Assembly (NCBI RefSeq): GCF_910592395.1
Contig: NC_088315.1
Location: forward strand, 994,501-1,058,500
Length of the DNA: 64,000 bases
Reading direction: 5' to 3'
Origin: Lineus longissimus
Taxonomy: Eukaryota > Nemertea > Pilidiophora > Heteronemertea > Lineidae
Both the position numbers and the translations under genes were made by a program. Positions 24,301 to 34,950 of the stretch are shown piece after piece. The number at the start of each line of letters is the position of its first letter. Position 1 is the stretch's first letter. The notes under the pieces were generated by a model. The model saw only the letters and a list, made by a program, of their open reading frames with translations, was not told where the DNA came from and searched no databases.

Positions 24301-27300
24301 AGGCTACTTGGAGGCAATTTTGTATACTGACCGCCATATTGGATTGAGGGCAAAACATCAGGGATTTCGGATTTCCCCCTATCCGATCATCTCGTCAGTC
24401 TACCACGGTCTTGCTGTACGTTTTCCAATTGCTTCAAAATACCTAGCAAATATTGGCGAACTTCACTCAGCTATAGTAACTAATTAAATCCGACATCCTA
24501 TCGATATGGCCAATTCCCGATCTTTCTGTTCCGTACCCCTCAAATCCGATGACCTCGCGCCTGCAACACTTGATGCGTCACCCGTATCAAACTGGTGTGG
24601 AGAGTTGATATCTCTAGATTGCCTCTTTAAGGTAACAAGTCAGGGGTGATTGATGTAATGAATGGGTCGGATAGCACGGCCGATTGGTTTGATAGCGTGA
24701 TGGAGTTCTCAGACGAGTTGTCATGTCTGAGAGTTGACCTTCGGCGCTGACACGTTTCTTCATGATGGACCAGAGTCAAAGTAAAAGTACAATGTATAAT
24801 GTGATAGACAGTCATACAATTGGAATTCGAATTTGAATTTAAATCTGAATCCGAATCTGAATTTGAATTTGTATTGAATAAACCAATTGGATGTTAAGTT
24901 AAGAAAGCCAATAATAACTCTCCTCTCATCTGGCAGCAATGCAACATTTACTTAGGTATTTTACATTAAGTTAACATTTACTTGTAGTTATCCTTTGTTC
25001 TCTTCATCAAGCCCTTTATGCGTCAGAGAAACTGATCCAGAGAGACAACCCCCGTCATTGGGGAGGGAGAGGTATCGAATTCTAACTCCGTCTGTTGGTT
25101 GGTATGCAGCTCTAGGCTGCAATCAGTGCTGGAGTATCAGGCTCGACCGGCAGGGATAGGTCGTGCTACTCATACTGAACACGGATGCAATGGATCAAAG
25201 ACAGAGATTATGTCATTCTCACGAACATATAAGTTGCCTTCTTTCTCTATTTGAGCTTCTTTTTATGCAAAGATGCATTATTGTAATTATTTGCTGTTTC
25301 CTTATTACGGTGAGTATATACATAATGTACATACATGTAGTTCGTTTCACACTGAGTGCGAGATTATCAGCAATAGCAGTATTCAATTCTAGCCATCATC
25401 TGGTGAATTTATAATGTTGAAGCCGACGGGAAGACGATGCCAAAATCCGGACATCAGTTTCTCATTCACGTTCTTCTTACTCATCCGTGCGGTCATTAGG
25501 TTTGGGATTTAAATGTCCATTTGGCCGACGTTTCCTGCTGAATTACGGTGATGCTACCCGGGAAGAACTGGTGTTAACATGCACGCCATGTTTAGTGCAT
25601 CGAAACGCTGGCCGTGGATTGACCATACTGGGCCTGCAATGGCATCACATGCCCTAGGTCCGTGGAGATCCACAACTAAAGTTGGCCAAAACTATGTTTT
25701 CCTCCATTCCCGTGGTCATTGCTGATGCCTTGGGCAAGAGAGTGCATGCCCACGCTGACCTTCCCATTAGTGAAAATCTTGCTCGAAACTCTCAGAACAG
25801 TCAATTTGCTCACCTTTACCTTTTAATGTCAAAGCCTACAGCAAAGTTGCGAATTGAAGTCTAGCTTCTGTAAAAGTATCAACAGCAAATGTCCTGCGGT
25901 GCAGATGTCGCTGAGGTCGCTTTCACCGATTGATGGTGACCGTTCGAAGTGAATCACTGCTCGCTGATTACTTACTCACCCAGTTAATCTGGTTTTATTC
26001 GATTTCTTGGAGATTATCTTTCTTTGGCTTCAGCCATGTCAATTACATACTTTAGTAGTCAGAACGCCAATAGATATCCACACAGTGTATCCGATGGTGA
26101 AAAAAAAACAGGAAAAAAATTTAGGGGAAAACAATCCGATGGACAGCAATGGCAGCAAAAGCTCATCAAAGATACTGCCAGTTGTATACGAGATGATACT
26201 TCTTACCAGAACTACAATATTTCAATTATTAAACCCGCTACACGGGTGATTGGTGGATCTTTCAGTCGTTTATAAGTATAGTTTTTCTCAATCCCCAATA
26301 GCCGATCAAACGGAATAAACCTCGGTTGTTCTACAACAATCATTTCTCGATATTTTTTTTTTCTAAATCGGGTCGGTTAATCAAGCGTGCAATGTTATGA
26401 AAAATGGTTCTCTACTAATGAAATTTTGATGCATAAGAGATAATGTTCGCTATTATGTTAGAGTATGTATGTATATCTCGTCGGGTGGTGTTTTTGACGG
26501 ACATCTAAAAGAGCATCACATCTAGCAGTTACATATATTGCTTATTTTTTTCTTCAAAATATGTTGTTGATGTACGCACAAGAGAACTTGGCGCGCAAAC
26601 ATCCAATGATAAAAAAGATGGCGTGTGTCCTTAAATCACTTACAATGTACTAGCCTGGGGCAGTCTTTCCATCAGTGTCCATTCGCTTTTAGGATGGTAA
26701 GAAAAGGTGGGTTTTTTAGATTCTTTCTCTGAGATTTTGCAAGGACGATGGGTGAATACTTGGCTACAGTTCGTATCTACATGTAATACCAACGTACCGA
26801 CTATTCCTCATTTTCGAGATGATTACTTGAAAGACGATACGGTCCTCTTTTTCACCCATCTGTGCACGCAGATCATTGCAGCTAAAAAGCTTTTTTACGT
26901 CAGTCCTTTGTTCATCAGAGAATGCTTTCAGCATTAATACAATTATTTACTGTCATCAGGAATGCATCTTTTGTATCCATTTTTTGGACAATGATCTGAC
27001 CTCTACTAGAGTTACTGCTTTGCGTTGGCCATGCCAACATGGTCACATACTCACTGATATTATGTCATGATGTCATCCGACAAATTCAACAAAGTAAATG
27101 TTGTGGGAAATTGCAAAAGCAAAGACAAGAATTACATAGGCATGAATCAGTTATCCACACAGCAAGAGATTTGGGTATGTTTGAGGTTCTTTGATAACAC
27201 TGAGAGAAATGATATGAAGTTATAACAGGTGCACAGTGACGAAATGTTAAATGATTGATCAGACATTAAGAAGTGGACGTAGATCTACACATAATGTTAA

Positions 27301-27500
27301 TTGTACACTAGTCTGACAAACAATGCTAAAAGCACGGAAGTCAATTGCTGTAACAGGACCGTATTCAATCATGGTGTGAGGTAGATATTTACTTCCGTGA
27401 TGTTCAGGCGGTTTAGAAAAATAACACAAATGTTGGTCTCCTAGCAATTGAACTTAACATCAGATAAGTGTCCGCATCAGTCAATGCAGAAGCACGACAA
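21335..27500. other. Gene-poor stretch upstream of the K+ channel
   Basis: About 6 kb with no supported exon. Simple-sequence features are an 18-19 bp C run at about 23947 and a GAATTT/GAATCT-type hexamer array at about 24822-24880 flanked by inverted CAATTGG. The open frames at 22451, 25163 and 26007-26275 show no conserved motif. Confidence 0.45.
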
Positions 27501-27559
27501 GGGGTGCCTCAAAGTGGACGCATAGGACTGGTTGGCGCTGTGAATTCCGGAGTGCGGTT

Positions 27560-27695
27560 TGGTTTAAGACTGAACGCGGAAGACTCACGTCCTCCTCGCA
27601 GTGGTTTCGCTATCTGTGAACGCCAAAGACTGGATGACAATATTTCTTCGCAGTAGTTTTGCTACTTCCTAACGCTCATAACCTATGGAAGCGTT
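27560..27695 (+). repeat. Short direct repeat in the K+ channel 5' region
   Basis: CCTCGCAGTGGTTTCGCTAT recurs about 58 bp later as TTCGCAGTAGTTTTGCTACT, each followed by a TAACGC/GAACGC block. It lies 100-200 bp upstream of the channel start codon, probably in the promoter or 5' UTR. Any regulatory role is inference. Confidence 0.45.
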
Positions 27696-27781
27696 TCACT
27701 GACATCGCTTGCGTCAGACACAAAAAGGACCGTATTAGAAAAAGAAGTGTTGACTCCTTCATAGAGCACATCTGTACTTAA

Positions 27782-30039
27782 ATGGATCTACAGAAGATGA
27801 AGAGAAAAGTGATTTGGGGAAATAGGGAAAATAGAAATGATGGTGCCGTGAATGATAGAGCTATTCACCTGAACGTCAGCGGTGTCAAATTCGTGGTAAG
27901 CGTATCAAGTCTAGTGAAATATCCAGATGCAACTCTTGGACGGGTGGTGGTGGACTATGAAAGTCGACCAACCGGGGAGGAGGATGTCGAATATATGTTT
28001 GATCGGGACCCGGAAGTTGCCAGGAAGATACTTCAGTTGTACACCACCGGTGAGTTGGCGTAAGAGTGGGAGAATACCACCAATGGCTATCTATTATGTT
28101 TTAGAACTTGAACGATGAAAGTGATTTGTTGCCATTTTCTTGATGTAAGTCCCTTACCAGGTAGAACACCAATCCTTTATCTATCAATGTCATTTTGGCG
28201 AATTTTGTTTAACATGTAAGCTCTTCAATTTATTCTCCCTGTAGGAAAACTGCATTACCCATCCCAGGTCTGCGTGTCCACTTTCAAAGAGGATCTCGAG
28301 TTCTGGGGCGTGCCTTGCCAGGTCGCCAAATGCTGCTCAGCAGCCTATCAATCTGCCCTTAGCAGCTTGGAGACCATTGAAAGATTCCAGAAGTCAATTG
28401 AGGACGATAAGGCTGTGATAAAGCAGTATGTGTTCGCTGACGGGAGCGGATGCCGTGCAAGGGTCTGGTATTTCCTCAACTATCCGTTGACATCGATTGC
28501 AGCCAAGGTAAGCTTTTTGTTTTAAAACACAAAACAGTACAGGTATTTCTCCCGGTATTTCTCCATCCCTCAAGCCCTACCACTGGGAATGGTCGGTGGA
28601 ATGCGTTGACGTACTGCTTAAGGTGCCTGACTTTCAACCCACGGTGGTAATGTATTCATAGCGTTGTGATGTTTTCACCACCTGTCAGTTAAAAATGGCA
28701 ATGACAATATTGACAGTTATCTCAACAATTATACCAGTCATCAGAGTATTTGACCGTCAATTAAGGAAGCGCGGTGGCCGACCTGTGATTGAGAGGTTGA
28801 GGGTTCGAGATGAGACCCTACCTCGCCACTCGGTACATTTAACAGTCTTGAAGTGGCCAATTGTAACGCAGTATGTGTGCTCTTTGATTTAACAGAAATA
28901 TTTCTGGATGAGGCTGTCGAATGAGTGCCAATCGCTTTGAGACAGTAGACCAGCCTTACTTGTACTGTACAATTGTAAATTTATAGCGCTATTGAGAAAA
29001 AACCCCATTATCATTATCATTTTCATCATCATTAATTAGAAGTACATGTAACCATGTATCGCCCTCCTTCGTCATGTGTCAACCTCGCACATCTAACTAG
29101 GACGATGTCTGATTTCAGCTCTACGCCATGTTCGTGACTTCACTTATCCTCATGTCAGTTATACTCCAGGCTCAGGAAGATAGATCAGTCTGGAATACAT
29201 ATTTCGAAGCTATTGACGAGATGGCAAAACTCAACATGACTGCAGAAGAAATAGATGTCTTGGTGGAGAGGCTGACTTGCCCGCTGATAACTCGAGGTTG
29301 GCTGTTGTCAGACCAGACTACAATATGGATGCGGGTCATCCAGCTGCTTGCATTGTTTATACTCCTTGTTGATGCCATACTTCACCAAGCCTGCGCCCCA
29401 GCACAGCTCAAGGCGCTGAAGTCCTTGCGGAGCTGCATTGAGTTTACATGTACCATTCCGGTAATTGTCGTCGCACTGTACTACGAGTTCACCGGTGTAA
29501 CCAAGTACTGTAATGTCTCTTTGGCAACTTGGATAGGACTGGTGAACTATGTGCGCATTCTGCGCGTCATTCAGCTCTACGTTTTCCTGCGCCACTACAT
29601 GCCATGCCGAGTCCTTACATTCTGCATCCGACAAGACCTCTGGAACATATGTACGCTGTTTCTATACATCGGCATGTTCGTTGTTACAATGGGTACTCTC
29701 GTGTTCATATTCGACAGGGTGGGCCTAACTGAGAGTTACAACTCAATGTTCCCTGATCTCATGGACAGCTTCTGGTATGTTTTGATTACGATGACTACTG
29801 TTGGGTACGGGGACAAGTATCCTCTATCGCATGTCGGTAAGCTCGTGGGCAGCATGTGCGCCCTGTCCGGGATCCTTCTGATGGCCACCGCCGTACCGTT
29901 GGTATCCGGCAATTTCTACAGTGTCCACAATTACGCCTCTCAAGTAGATATCAACCTCTTTCAACGTGCACCGACTGCAAAGGTCACAGCTATGAAGGTC
30001 AAAACTTTGGAAAACAAAACAATTAAAACAATAGCCTAG
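27782..30039 (+). CDS. Divergent voltage-gated potassium channel alpha subunit (Kv2-4-like tetramerisation domain)
   Basis: Three coding exons join in frame: 27782-28049, 28245-28507 and 29119-30039, giving 483 residues, all with GT-AG introns. A T1/BTB domain spans about 27-120 (FDRDPEVA, YTTGKLHYP, FWGVP). His92, Cys98 and Cys119-Cys120 match the H-x5-C...CC zinc motif of Shab/Shaw/Shal-type subunits, absent from Shaker. Six membrane segments follow, with S4 at about 320-340, a pore with filter TVGYGD at 404-409 and S6 at about 420-445. Tetramers should conduct K+ at the plasma membrane. Oddities: S4 keeps only R323, R326 and R335 at three-residue spacing, with Gln329 and Val332 between; the S6 PVP motif is AVP; and the conserved S3 Asp position appears to be Glu285. 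It may be a modulatory or lineage-specific subunit. The start is the first Met of exon 1. A SINE lies in intron 2. Confidence 0.88.
28764..29036 (+). mobile_element. tRNA-derived SINE in K+ channel intron 2
   Basis: The head contains GCGCGGTGGCCGA (A-box region) and GAGGGTTCGAGATGAG (B-box region). The body ends TTATAGCGCTATTGAG, then a simple tail of CATTATCATTATCATTTTCATCATCAT type. The SINE-like unit lies entirely in the intron, in sense orientation, and ends about 80 bp before the exon 3 acceptor. Confidence 0.7.
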
Positions 30040-31079
30040 TAATCGCAGAAGGAGAAAAACATTTTCCGGAGCAGCGTATACGCCTACTGTTACCCTACAT
30101 ACCCTGATCAAATCGGCCTGGGTCCGGAAGCGACTCAAGAGACTTGCCTTGAGTCACAAGCCGGCCTTCTAGTAGTCAGGGCTCGCGTTCTTTGATAACT
30201 TAACAATGATCGGTTCAAGCTGCACTGATTTCGCATCTTCTAAAACGATACTAGTCATACGAAAAAGGTTGACCAAAATTGATATCATGATACAATCCTA
30301 TTACGAAAGATATAAAGCCCTTTTTAGAGAGACCCTTGGCTGCCAAATAAGTATTTAGCCCCCGTAATGCATCAGGAAGTATGTGATATATATACTGTAT
30401 AAACTCAACGAGGTGATTCACCGACATGTAGAAAATAACACCAACTGAAAATAAGTAGATTAACTTTGGACCAAACACTCTTAAGTGAACTGTTACTATT
30501 ATAATGTAGGCCTTTAGCGAACTAGTTTTTAGCTTAGCGTGTTGTTGTTTTCGCAAGGATTCCCAAGAATTGTGTGGCGGTTACCACAACGGCATGTCGT
30601 GTGACGAGACCAACTTCAACATGAGCCGACTCGATCAGGGAGAGGAGTTCCTTTGAGAGAGAAGAACCATCGTTTCTTAGCGAGGCATCATCGGAAGATG
30701 TACATCGTCATCTGTTTTCAAAGGTAGGTATTAAGTTTAATATCAGAAATAACGTACTGTCCTACTTCACGAATCATCGTTTGTAGGTAGACTGTGTACC
30801 CAAGTGTAGAACACCTATCTTGACGTCGGAGCCGTGGATTCGACTCTTTGATAAGAAGGATTTAACATCGTAGTTATGGGGTTATCGTGATAAACAATAC
30901 CTGATGGTCATATATAGGCCAGGTTGAGGGGACAGAAGCACGCGCTATACATCTGGTATAGCTGGATGCGCCGCTACTTGATAGTATATATCAGTATTTC
31001 ATTTTCCACAGCTCACATGCTGCCCTTTTTTTCATTATCATATAAAATGTGTCTCTGTTTCAACATCCGACTATTTCAG
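30040..31079. other. Interval between K+ channel and KY-like gene, with a probable 5' UTR exon
   Basis: No coding exon seen. A donor-like CAAAG|GTAGGT at 30723/30724 and an acceptor TTTCAG ending at 31079, five bases before the KY-like start codon, suggest that a non-coding first exon of the KY-like gene ends at 30723. No canonical AATAAA for the channel was found in the first few hundred bases. Confidence 0.45.
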
Positions 31080-31084
31080 CTAAC

Positions 31085-33112
31085 ATGGGTTCGGGACAAT
31101 CTCGTCCTCCCGGGGAGGCAAATGACGTGACCAGGATTGGCCGTGTCGACGATCACGTCGAGCAAATGTTTAAGAGACCCATCGACGAGCCTGGAGGGGG
31201 CATGACAAGGTCCAGCACTAATCTCTCCCTCATTGATGCAACTGTTGCAGACAGTAAGTTGATCTATTATTAATCTCGTTCTGTCTCTCCTGATGCGAAT
31301 TGGGAAAACTTGCAAAATATGACCAAAGACTGACAGAAGCAGGCTGGAACTAGGATCATAAACGAATGTAAAGACAGTGCCGGCAGATTCGGAGATCTTC
31401 CTTTGGCACTGACCTCCTCCAACACTCCTAGAGAGCTTTCCCGAAAATGTTCCCTCTCTCCAAGAATTTGTTACCCGTTTCAAACTAACCATCGTCTTTT
31501 TACAGATCCAACTGACAAATCGCCCAGAAGAGGCTCCAACCGCCGGTCGTCTGCTTTCGGAACAGAAGAGGTCAAGGCCGTTGAGGAGCCAGATGGCGAC
31601 CAGGTCGTTGCCTTCAGACACGAAGACACCAGTGACAGCATCAAAATTGGTAAGAAAGAAGCGAAGAGAAACACCCCGATGGCAAAAGAGAATAAACAAC
31701 GGACGGACTTTTCAGAGAAAGAGGACAACGATTTTGAAGTTATCGACGAGGGGAAACTGATTGAAGACGACACTTTTGTCACTGATGACGACACCCTCAG
31801 ACGACACCTTGTTGTGGAGCACGAAGATACGATTGAATCCATTGATTTGGGCGTTCTTCCTGATCTTACCACGAAAAGGAAATCTGTGGATCGAAGCGAC
31901 AACGCCGCAAGTCGGGCTTTGAAGGTAGTGTCTGAAAGTCAGTCCACTCAGAATGATGTGCCAGTGCCATCCTCTAAAGAACGGGAGCGCAGTGCAGTCG
32001 ACCGGCGACAGAGCACAGTCCACGAAAGCAGACGTGGTTCGACCACATCGTCCAACAAGCGGAAGGGAATATTAAAGAAAAAACAGAGTTATAACGGGTC
32101 GTCCCTTAACCAGGCACCTCAGCGTACCGATATGCCAAAAGGACCAGAACACGGCGAAAAGGCTTTCAACGACACGAAAATGCCTTACGCGGACGGATTC
32201 GGAGGTGCGGCGGTCGTGATCCGAGCGAGTAACCAAGCTGGTGAACCGGGTCGCGTGGTCGATCCGAACAATCAACAACGGGTGAAAGGCAGACTGTACG
32301 ATTTGTTCCATGAGAAAGAATTCAAGCTTGTTCACCCTACGACGAGCACAGAACAGGATACGGACACTGGCGAGGTCTTCTTGAGGTTGGGGTACATCGG
32401 AAAGGCAAAGTTGTGGGCGAAACTAAAGCACAAGGAGTTTAAAGTTCGAGAATTGGAGACATACGTCCACTTCAGGGAGTCAAGAACGGGCGAGGGGATA
32501 ACGTACACCGTCAGGTTTCCTAAAGCTGGGGCGTACAGACTGGAGATCAATATCATTGACGGTGCTAAAAACTCCCTCAGGCGGATAGTCGATTTTATTA
32601 TCCATTGCACGGCGGTTCCCGCCGAGATTCGTCAGTTCCCGGTGACGAGTGGCACAATCGTCATGTTCCCGACTGTTGCGCTTATGTCGCCCACTCATCG
32701 CGAAATCCAACGAAACAAGAAAGTGAACTTCAAAATTTTGGTCAAGAACGCCAAACAGGTTAACGTTGTCACTATTCCCTCGCACAAATTCTTGCCTTTA
32801 AAAAGATCAAAGGTAGAAGACTTTATATTTGAAGGGACGTTCATTTTTGAGGACGAAAAGGACACTCAGGTACACCTCATGGGGTCCTTGAAACAGAACG
32901 AACACTCTCCGCTGTACGAGTATCTCTTAATTAAGTTAGGTAAACCTCGGAGGACAAACCTGGCGTTGGAGAATAAGCTGGGGAACGCGGGGAAGTTAAC
33001 TCCTATTAAAGAAATGGACGAAGACATGCGATCGCGTACGACTCTATTTGAAATGCCGCTACAGTCAGTTGGAGAGGAAACGGCCGCCCCATTTATTGAA
33101 GGTTTTAAATAG
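31085..33112 (+). CDS. KY (kyphoscoliosis peptidase)-like protein lacking the transglutaminase domain
   Basis: Two coding exons, 31085-31253 and 31506-33112, join in frame (A|AT) to give 591 residues. The start MGSGQS fits an N-myristoylation signal. Residues 1 to about 310 are charged and low-complexity; a motif HEDTxxSIxxG occurs twice (around 93 and 161), and a basic KRKGILKKK stretch lies near 235. Residues about 318-540 resemble the C-terminal region of KY/hillarin proteins: an EKEFKLVHP start, a VRFPKAGAYRLEI strand block, a CTAVPAEIRQFP linker and a KVNFKILVKNAKQVNVV block. The Cys-His-Asp transglutaminase-like core that normally precedes this region is absent, so an enzymatic role is not expected and a membrane-linked scaffold role is inferred. 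The assignment rests on remembered family patterns. A long open frame upstream of 31506 is intron read-through. Confidence 0.7.
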
Positions 33113-33540
33113 AACTCTCAATGCACCTTTTCAGTCATCTGGTCTCAGATCATCTTGTCACAACTATATTGTAGTGTTCGCACAGCCATGGAAATTTGTC
33201 TCCGTCTTTTAAGTGGCAATATTATTACATAACCATGTACGAAGCCTACGCATGGTTAGAGCTGTTAAGACACAATGATGTCCTTTCAACTTTCAGCCGT
33301 CAGAATGTTGTTTTATAACATGACTAATAATGGTAGCCATTCAGCCTCGATTATTAAATGTATAGGTCTGTATGTAGAGCAATAATACATCTTATGTATC
33401 CATTTTGTTAGTTAGTTCCAGTTGTTTCCAGTCGTAGCTTCCGAATGGCCGGATGGATTCAGTGAGACAAATACCGACTTCACATCCTTCAGCATCAAGA
33501 TCAAGAAAGGAAGACCAGAAGACAAATCATGGCACCTAGT
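33113..33540 (+). other. Probable 3' UTR of the KY-like gene
   Basis: No coding signal. A variant poly(A) signal, ATTAAA, sits at 33353-33358, about 240 bp after the stop codon. The actual cleavage site is unknown. Confidence 0.4.
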
Positions 33541-33895
33541 TAAGTCACAACCTTCAGCATCATGAGGACAACCAAAAGTCAAGACACATACTGAAGTCAC
33601 AACATTCAGCATCATGAGGACAACCAAAAGACAAGACACATACTGAAGTCACAACCTTCTGCATCATGAGGACAACCAAAAGACAAGACACATAATGAAG
33701 TCACAACCTTCAGCATCATGAGGACAACCAAAAGACAAGACACATACTGAAGTCACAACCTCCAGCATCATGAGGACAACCAAAAGTCAAGACACATACT
33801 GAAGTCACAACATTCAGCATCATGAGGACAACCAAAAGACAAGACACATACTGAAGTCACAACCTTCTGCATCGAGAGGGATGAACCAAAAGACA
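33541..33895 (+). repeat. 52-bp minisatellite between converging genes
   Basis: Nearly seven head-to-tail copies of a 52-bp unit containing AAGTCACAACCTTCAGCATC and ATGAGGACAACCAAAAGAC. The copies are very similar, with alternating variants (AAAAGAC or AAAAGTC; CCTTC or CATTC), which suggests recent expansion by unequal exchange. The array lies between the KY-like 3' end (+) and the likely SCYL2 poly(A) signal (-). The spacing leaves no unique spacers, so it is not a CRISPR array. Confidence 0.9.
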
Positions 33896-33926
33896 AGTTG
33901 ACTCATATTAATTGATATTGCAGTTA

Positions 33927-33932
33927 TTTATT
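33927..33932 (-). terminator. Candidate SCYL2 poly(A) signal
   Basis: TTTATT on the plus strand is AATAAA on the minus strand. It lies about 1.0 kb downstream of the SCYL2 stop codon and just before the 52-bp array, giving a plausible 3' UTR of about 1 kb. Other AATAAA matches exist, so this choice is an inference. Confidence 0.4.
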
Positions 33933-34950
33933 GTCATCACAGACATTAATATGATATCAATAACAAAGCGTGTCAGGTTGACGCGCGATGTTAATATGGG
34001 ACCATCGCAAAATCGCTCGGCAAAATAAAAGCAAGCAATATCCATGACACCAATGCTCTCTTGTTGGTCCCTAGAGGGGGAGAAGAGGGTTCTTACCATC
34101 AATGGCCATTTGGTGGTAGCATCAAGTGATTTTGGGATGGTCCTAAAGGAAGGAATGCTAAGAAAAGCACTAGGTTCACCATTTTGATAATCATACACAA
34201 AGAGATTGCATACAGGTGCACAGGCCACTGGTAATTATCAACCAAACTGAACTGGTGGCTTACACACAGCTCCCCACCCCCACTGTTCCCATCACTTGCA
34301 GGGACCAAGTCCCACACGTACATGTGTCTGGGGACGTCAGCAAGAACATCGGAATATGATTGGTGACTTATTCCCTATTGATTTGAGGAGCCAAGTTGGT
34401 AATCCAGTGGGTATGCTGAGCCAAACCATGACTCTCCAAGTATTGGGAATACCAACCAAGAATGAGGAGTTTCAACATCTGGAATAAGTTGCCAAGTTCA
34501 GTCTGGTAACATTACTGATCCATAAACATAACTTATACATGATAACAGATATGTACCGATTTTAAATGTATGTCACAGTATTTACAAACTTCAGCAAAGA
34601 CACTAAAGGGCTACGCATATATCATTATTGCACATATTTTTTTTGACTGGATTAGTGTTTCGATGTCACACCAAATAAACTTCATGTGACCTCAATATAC
34701 TCTGAATATGCTTCATGCTTTATAAACAAAGATAAAATCCATCTCCGTCTCCTTCAAAATAATCAGTCATAACAACCACTCAGCCAGTGGTACCAACATC
34801 AGTATCAGTATTGTTCTACCTCCAGTAACCAAAGCAGAACTTCAACCACATAAATCTCTAATAAATTAACTTGAGCAATTCCACCCATAAGAACTAGCCA
34901 TCCAATAGGGTCGAGACATTGCCCAAAGTCTTTAATACATAGCAACCATA

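Noticed and set aside
24822-24880. GAATTT/GAATCT hexamer run as a regulatory array
   Set aside because: It is an imperfect simple repeat with no nearby gene; the flanking CAATTGG pair is too short to mean much.
29128-29130. Met at 29128 as the start of a 303-residue channel
   Set aside because: The exon opens at 29119 after an acceptor and joins two upstream exons encoding the T1 domain and the start of S1.
31403-31505. A 569-codon open frame starting before the second KY-like exon
   Set aside because: A polypyrimidine acceptor ends at 31505 and exon 1 joins in frame at 31506, so the upstream codons are intron read-through.
31076-31699. A 207-codon minus-strand frame opposite the KY-like gene
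   Set aside because: It is antisense to a better supported coding exon and to its intron, and shows no family features.
33541-33895. CRISPR-like array
   Set aside because: There are no unique spacers between repeats, and the context is a eukaryotic intergenic region.
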